Of a stretch of DNA of 64,000 bases, positions 61,101 to 64,000 are shown piece by piece. Location of the stretch: positions 14,168,374 through 14,232,373 of the forward strand of contig NC_049996.1 of assembly GCF_000003815.2 (NCBI RefSeq), given 5' to 3'. This stretch comes from Branchiostoma floridae. Its lineage: Eukaryota; Chordata; Leptocardii; Amphioxiformes; Branchiostomatidae. Numbering within the stretch: position 1 is the first letter of the stretch; every line of letters starts with the position of its first letter. The position numbers and the translations under genes are program-made. The notes under the pieces were generated by a model, which did no database searches, was not told where the DNA came from, and was given only the letters and a program-made list of their open reading frames with translations.

Positions 61101-63959
61101 TTTAGTTCCCTATTTGGCAATAGACAACAGTTACTGTAGCACTACAGACATGCTTCAAAAATAACAATGTCATCATATCATAATATCTACTAGCAAAGGG
61201 GGCATACAATAAGTAAGAAACATTGGGACCACTTAAGCAGGAGTTTGTTTTCCTACCATACTGTTTATGAATACAGAGACTATTTCAAATAAATTTTATA
61301 CAATCAAAGCTTTACTTCACCAACGTATCAGTGACCATGTATCACCTTCCTCAGAGCAATTCTGACTAGTTCACCTTTTACCACTGTGACAGCAATATGT
61401 GTCACTGCTTACAGATGCATATTGCTGCAACACAATGTTAATAGTCAGAATTGCCCTGGGGAAGATGACAGACGGTTACCGAAACCTCAAAGAAAATAAA
61501 GCTGTGGTTGTGTAAAAAGAGCCTTTTTATTTTACATGCACAAACACAAACTTGCATATAGAGCTAGAACAAAATGTGCTTGTATGAAATAGCCTTGATT
61601 TATGTTGTTTAAAAGTATTTTTTTCTTAAATAGTGACAAACCAACCTGATGAAACTATTCACGCATACCTTTTATAATCCACGCACACTGAATGTCGTTG
61701 TAGTAGCTGTAAGGGTACCCCGGGGATGTGATGTTCCCTTCCCTGGCCGATAGCACACCACCACAGCCTGGGAACAAGAGGTTCAAACTTCTTGATTTTG
61801 GTGTTTAAAAGTTAATGGCATTGATGTTGCCATATCTATTGTTAAACTTCTTGTGCAAGAACAAAAATTTCTGTTAAAAGGAAGACAAGTCTTACAACAA
61901 AGAGAAGCACTTCCAAAATGATAAGGCTTGGAGCAATAAATACTAGAAAACAATTAAAAAGCTCAATCATTTTAAAGTATTCAATGAAGTAGTAATCAAT
62001 AAGGGAGAGTAGACACTAGTGGTAAGGGAGAGTCATTCAGCACCAAGGAAAGAGAACAGTGTGGTAAAAGGTGGTGGAAGGTTCCTTCAGCACCAAGGAA
62101 AGGGATGGCACCAAACAGTACTTGGGGGGAAAGTCCTTCAGTACCAAGGAAAAAGGATGGTGTACAATGTCCGGGGTGCGAAAAGGGACATCAGCACAAA
62201 GAAAAGGAGGGTATAGAATAGTACAAGGTAGGGGTGGTCATTCAGCACCAAAGAAAGGGACGGTACATGATAGTACAGAAATAGTACTTTACAGGATTAT
62301 AGTCTTTTAGCACCATGGAAATGGATTGTGCATAATAGTACATGGAGGGGATGGCCATTCAATACCAAGGAAAGGGATAATACATAATAGTACAGGGTGG
62401 AGGAGGGTCCCTCAAATTTAAAGACCACATAAACACATAAGATGGGAAAGCTTACTTGGTAGATATTTTTCCTTCTCCATCATCATGGGGTCGTCCCCAC
62501 TCCCGCTGTGCAGCATCTGTCCTGATGACTCCAGGAAGGAGAAGGGATCTGTACAGGAACAGATGGGCACAGATCAGTCAAGTAAATCAGTAATACATCT
62601 AGAGTCTTCCTATTGTTAGCTTCTCATAATTCAGCCCCAGGCTGCAAGAAGAGGTTAAGTTTAAGTTGCTCCTACATTTCTAACAAATGCTTTGGGGTGA
62701 CCCTGGCCCCATCTCCATTTCTTTAGCCTTTAGGCCACACATTTGTGCAAACCACTACAGCAGGCAGCAGGAGACTAGGCAGTGATGTGTGTTTAACTCC
62801 CATACTTTTCCTCATTAGTGCTGAGTGCTAGGCAGAGGAAGCAGCATGTACCAAGTCTTTGGTATGACTCGGCTGGGTATTGAACTCACGGCATACAAAA
62901 TGCCTCCTTTCTCTGCTCTGTAACTGGCCCTCTGCCAATGTGAGCAGCTTGCCATCCAGACTTCCAAGGAATGGCAGTACTCAGAACTAATCAGAGCATT
63001 TCCAATGACATTGTGAATAAAAATCATCTACTGTAGCAGCTGTTATATTATCTACAGGAAGCTGTTTTTGCTTGACTTTTTTTTTGGTGATGCTTCAGTG
63101 GCGTATGGCAATAAATGTAATACTGTAAATGCATTTAATTTCGCGGTAGCGGGAAAAGTGACTTTTCGCGGTGGTTTTAATTTCACGGTAACACCATCGA
63201 CTGCAGTTTAATACCTTTATATAAAAATGTTCGCGGTGGATTTAATTTTGCGGTGAAGTGGTCGCCGCGAAAACCGCAAATATTAATCCACCGCGAACAT
63301 TTCTGCATTTACAGTATATAAGCTGTATGCCAATAAACATTGTGCTTCACCTAATATATCAAGTCATATTAAATACTTTTCATTGAAAAGGGTGCCAAAG
63401 GAACTGTACATTTCCAACTTTTGCCTTGTTTATATTATATCAATACTAGTAATTGTCTTGATTATTAATCAAAAGCATTATATCAGAAATACTAAAAAGC
63501 AATACTATACAAATGACAAGCCCCATGGGCAGTGTCATGTATTGAATACAAATTCTATGGACATTAAGAGCCCTATAATTTATAAAAACATGGAACAGAT
63601 GTGTAAGACTTCCAAAAGCATACTGATTAAGCTAGAGTAAATTCAATAACTCACAGTCACAGTCGAATTCTCACCCAATATGAGTCCACATTGCTTAAAC
63701 ATGGTACAGATGTGTGGCACTTGAATGTACAAATGCTTACTGAGCTACAGTAGACTCAATAACTCACAGCCAGCATCGAATTCTCACTCAATATGGGTCC
63801 ACATCGCTTAACACTTACCAAGTTCATACACGGTGTAGTTGACCTTGAAGCCCTTGCCGACCACAGACTCGTCACTCTGGAAGTGCAGCTGGACAAACGG
63901 CCCCAAACTGTACACTTCCGTCGGGACGGCATGGCCGCAGTAACGACCCTGCAGCTTGG
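43040..63959 (-). CDS. secreted CUB/EGF multidomain protein, 3' portion of gene
   Basis: Eleven phase-compatible exons give 511 aa of the C-terminal part; the 5' part lies beyond the window. Domain order: C-terminal half of a CUB domain, a Met/Asp/Ser linker of ~31 residues, a complete CUB, a calcium-binding EGF, CUB, CUB, then a ~20-residue basic tail and stop. CUB hallmarks include SPGYP, D-C-x-[12 protein letters not shown] and RYCG. Such domains mediate extracellular protein binding. The order resembles tolloid/BMP1 and MASP families, but the linker between CUBs and the CUB sequences do not let me choose, and no protease domain is visible here. A cubilin-like or novel protein is equally possible. 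Confidence 0.85.
43601..43743 (-). CDS. CUB gene exon j, middle of fourth CUB
   Basis: Codes [37 protein letters not shown] and PPRAITST. Highly typical CUB sequence; acceptor tttttctag, donor gtgagg, ending in phase 1. Confidence 0.85.
43945..44400. repeat. (CA)n and CACACAGTCT-type microsatellite
   Basis: About 450 bp of cacacaca interrupted by agtctca. Frames through it have no coding meaning. It sits in the same intron as the YR-type element. Confidence 0.9.
44815..44931 (-). repeat. continuation of the 42-bp minisatellite beyond the inserted element
   Basis: Three further units of the array, interrupted at the third by the left end of the YR-type element. They show that the element was inserted into a pre-existing array. 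Confidence 0.8.
44932..45042 (-). repeat. split direct repeat B2, outer 3' end of the element
   Basis: Second copy of the 111-bp B repeat, separated from A2 by 16 bp. Its outer end meets a minisatellite unit at cacacta/att. Confidence 0.75.
45059..45186 (-). repeat. split direct repeat A2
   Basis: 128 bp matching A1, lying between B1 and B2. No coding content. Confidence 0.75.
45183..45293 (-). repeat. split direct repeat B1 of the YR-type element
   Basis: 111 bp, matching B2 at 44932-45042 base for base by eye. It abuts A2 and overlaps it by the four bases aatt, forming the internal junction expected of split direct repeats. Confidence 0.75.
45544..46440 (-). repeat. 162-bp tandem repeats inside the YR-type element
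   Basis: Five occurrences of the unit beginning acaaccggtaatacct, at about 45544, 45781, 45943, 46105 and 46273. Two steps are exactly 162 bp, one is 168 and one longer. Because 162 is a multiple of three, the minus strand keeps an open frame (279 codons, 45329-46168) of repeated hydrophobic ~54-residue units. I do not claim it is translated. Confidence 0.7.
46601..48100 (-). CDS. gag-like ORF1 of the YR-type element
   Basis: Intact 499-codon frame whose ATG lies 38 bp inside repeat A1. Order: basic N-terminus ([16 protein letters not shown]), a Glu/Leu/Arg coiled coil (~85-125), a Pro-rich region with PSVQP/PSVPP-type repeats (~205-285), a helical block with [15 protein letters not shown] and [17 protein letters not shown] (~340-405), and a Cys/His cluster near the end (CANC, then HGASDC, giving C-x2-C-x10-H-x4-C). 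The FxAGY...WGD helical block recalls ORF1 proteins of DIRS-order elements. It is more GC-rich than the DNA around it. An intact frame suggests recent activity. The assignment is by pattern, not by search. Confidence 0.7.
   Translation of the reverse strand: MESVRPKRTAKLPARLLDTDIQVEIQKVAEEITSLQSSLTTTPEGQGRARPVVSPASSLTETPEGQDRSPSTVPLAEEDALEKERTALLEEIRILELAKEVEDLRRRKVQLQFRSTARREFNPPPAEASPSAPTGPGREGQGLAWSIDVESAKDKSAKDRPGLSQDQAVTHDAASPHDVARTIQDLRRDSAAVAEVDRILGAMSLQPAPVLPLPDPGKLSLPDPSVQPVRQNPGLGLPAANPSVPPAQTNSGLSSAPPTEQPAKPSPNPLVAPKPSVQPTDQRGKQKLTSGFFRTPRSSSRIEKNLIWPQEELPAFSSDSGKLTYPVLNWDQFLAGYMKLFTSELLGSVELRERLKLVQQCAEYKLRYPWAPAIRDFHGEVLRAVERGEFDWGDSGYKDHVEHMYRLHVQPHLQCNTTPKTQRPSQSQSQLQETLKYCKLFQSQSCPLSEIIHEDEQFGEVHHICANCLNQHNDAAYDHGASDCNRKGRRGRSATGKQA
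48138..48265 (-). repeat. split direct repeat A1, outer 5' end of the element
   Basis: 128 bp matching A2 at a constant offset of 3,079 bp. It directly precedes the gag-like ORF and probably acts as its leader or promoter (inference). Confidence 0.75.
48266..48655 (-). repeat. 42-bp minisatellite derived from the end of CUB exon i
   Basis: Nine near-identical units containing ccttattctgtggtgcctgg. The rightmost is the exon end itself, and the others carry the same coding end plus donor (aataag/gtagga on the minus strand). One unit has lost the donor GT. The 182-codon minus-strand frame through the array is not the CUB frame. Confidence 0.85.
48618..48744 (-). CDS. CUB gene exon i, start of fourth CUB
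   Basis: Codes [19 protein letters not shown] and [14 protein letters not shown]. The gtagga donor is the first of a series of near-identical donors in the adjoining 42-bp array. Choosing it joins ...[15 protein letters not shown] in the next exon, a good CUB sequence. Confidence 0.82.
49392..49545 (-). CDS. CUB gene exon h, end of third CUB
   Basis: Codes [19 protein letters not shown], then [10 protein letters not shown] and ALSVTYASY. Joined in phase 0 across an 8.6-kb intron it completes the domain. Donor gttagt is non-consensus at position 3. Confidence 0.8.
50233..50447. mobile_element. palindromic MITE, TACTGTAAATGCA family
   Basis: Diverged copy in the long CUB-gene intron. Its right end is shared with the left end of a pogo-like element that follows. 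Confidence 0.7.
50445..50630. mobile_element. pogo-like MITE
   Basis: Left end tacagtagaagccagataat and right end attatgcggcttcaactgta form inverted repeats beginning CAGT and flanked by TA, as in Tc1/mariner-pogo derivatives. Confidence 0.55.
52018..52138. mobile_element. short foldback element
   Basis: taatctccaagcagatccta at the left and its exact complement at the right, with an imperfect palindrome between. Confidence 0.75.
55075..55600. repeat. three tandem copies of a ~167-bp unit
   Basis: Landmarks ccaggcattctttaattaaa and cattatatacaa/gcaacacc recur at spacings of about 169 and 166 bp. Confidence 0.7.
56340..56757 (+). mobile_element. LINE 3' fragment with (ATTC)n tail
   Basis: A frame reads [20 protein letters not shown], then [20 protein letters not shown], typical of the C-terminal end of CR1/L2-like reverse transcriptase proteins. 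The UTR ends in attcattcattc. Confidence 0.7.
56927..57118. mobile_element. palindromic MITE, TACTGTAAATGCA family
   Basis: One of the best-preserved copies: starts tactgtaaatgcagaaatg and ends gcatttacagta. Confidence 0.78.
57295..57556. mobile_element. hAT-like MITE, CAGGGTTGGACAAGT family
   Basis: Ends cagggttggacaagt and acttgtccaaacctg, flanked by gaggg and aaggg (4 of 5 matching). A shorter, older copy of the family at 14796. Confidence 0.75.
58119..58321 (-). CDS. CUB gene exon g, first two thirds of third CUB
   Basis: Codes [36 protein letters not shown] and [16 protein letters not shown]. It lacks the usual SPGYP turn. Ends in phase 0. Confidence 0.82.
58747..58890 (-). CDS. CUB gene exon f, calcium-binding EGF domain
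   Basis: Starts [12 protein letters not shown] and contains six cysteines. [10 protein letters not shown] fits the Asp/Asn hydroxylation motif C-x-[DN]-x4-[FY]-x-C. Acceptor ggtag was chosen over the upstream tatag because only it keeps the frame. A single-exon, phase 1-1 EGF is typical. Confidence 0.85.
59658..59794 (-). CDS. CUB gene exon e, end of second CUB
   Basis: Codes [20 protein letters not shown], then a Ser/Asn-rich turn and [10 protein letters not shown], the closing strands of the CUB fold. Ends in phase 1. Confidence 0.8.
59957..60178. mobile_element. MITE-like element with ggcttttagc ends
   Basis: Left gcaggcttttagcc and right agctaaaagcctgc are inverted. The interior caccattttaacttatt... 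recurs, truncated, at about 14287-14417. Confidence 0.5.
60320..60488 (-). CDS. CUB gene exon d, middle of second CUB
   Basis: Codes [20 protein letters not shown], then a segment not typical of CUB domains with sequons NIT, NHS, NGS and NTT and an extra cysteine. Ends in phase 2, splitting a cysteine codon with the next exon. Confidence 0.8.
60577..60760. mobile_element. MITE with tacagtcaaacctgt ends, second copy
   Basis: Same ends and tatagcggccactcaaggga interior as the copy at 18823, in the CUB-gene intron between exons c and d. Confidence 0.7.
61669..61767 (-). CDS. CUB gene exon c, N-terminal part of second CUB
   Basis: Codes [19 protein letters not shown], then [10 protein letters not shown]: the opening strand pair of a CUB domain with its first two cysteines and an NIT glycosylation sequon. 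Confidence 0.82.
61985..62415. repeat. ~55-bp minisatellite, second locus
   Basis: Units with ccttcagcaccaaggaaagg and atagtaca, more diverged than at 40070. Located in the intron between CUB-gene exons b and c. Confidence 0.75.
62456..62548 (-). CDS. CUB gene exon b, interdomain linker
   Basis: A 93-nt phase 1-1 exon coding a polar linker ([15 protein letters not shown], then [10 protein letters not shown]) with no cysteine. Good borders (tgtacag, gtaagc) and frame continuity support it. Confidence 0.72.
62741..62945 (-). repeat. possible tRNA-derived SINE fragment
   Basis: Reads gtgagttcaataccc on the minus strand, like a polymerase III B box. Parts are shared with 53640-53735, and a similar B-box phrase lies at 23300-23345. 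No convincing A box. Confidence 0.25.
63121..63316. mobile_element. palindromic MITE, TACTGTAAATGCA family
   Basis: Near-intact copy in the intron between CUB-gene exons a and b. Confidence 0.78.
63819..63959 (-). CDS. CUB gene exon a, C-terminal half of a CUB domain
   Basis: Codes [17 protein letters not shown] and onward to [13 protein letters not shown], the typical second half of a CUB domain. It starts mid-codon after a ttccag acceptor, so earlier exons lie off the right edge. Ends in phase 1. Confidence 0.82.
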
Positions 63960-64000
63960 CTGGAATATCAATGAAAAAACAACAGTTGGTGAGAAAAGGA

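Overview
The window reads as a chordate-type invertebrate nuclear genome, most likely an amphioxus (Branchiostoma). The grounds are intron-rich metazoan genes with GT-AG introns, a homologue of the vertebrate gene KIAA2012, a secreted CUB/EGF protein, and a very dense load of short inverted-repeat elements, LINE tails and minisatellites. The species call is inference. A run of exactly 100 N at 11345-11444 is an assembly gap.

Two genes can be rebuilt exon by exon, both on the minus strand. The first is a complete KIAA2012-like gene, from the start codon at 37273 to the stop at 13149. It has 28 core exons, every exon junction keeps the frame, and the summed CDS is 5,625 nt (1,874 aa). Its N-terminal third carries the family's conserved blocks. 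The rest is low-complexity charged sequence: an acidic tract, Ser-rich phase-1 exons, Lys/Pro/Glu repeats, a Glu-Pro run and a long Glu/Arg/Lys coiled coil. A tandem array at 26428-26863 duplicates part of one exon together with its acceptor site, and would create four introns of 37 nt. The second gene runs from beyond the right edge to a stop at 43040 (11 exons, 511 aa visible). It encodes CUB - linker - CUB - calcium-binding EGF - CUB - CUB and then ends after a short basic tail.

The intron before the penultimate exon of the CUB gene (43744-48617) holds the most unusual structure. A 42-bp minisatellite has grown out of the 3' end of a CUB exon, splice donor included. A 3.33-kb element (44932-48265) is inserted in that array. 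On its coding strand the element has the order A1 - gag-like ORF - B1 - A2 - B2, the split direct repeats of PAT/Ngaro-type tyrosine-recombinase retrotransposons. No reverse transcriptase or recombinase ORF is present, so it looks non-autonomous. Its junctions fit recombination of a circle at an (A)ATT core with no target duplication.

Left of 13 kb I find no gene I can name. There is one plausible terminal coding exon of an unidentified minus-strand gene (7268-7469) with a polyadenylation signal near 6012, and a possible first exon at 10406-10699. The rest is LINE fragments, terminal-inverted-repeat elements, tandem repeats and sequence where I see nothing. Between the two main genes (37.6-40.4 kb) there are two tandem-repeat arrays, then the probable 3' UTR of the CUB gene.
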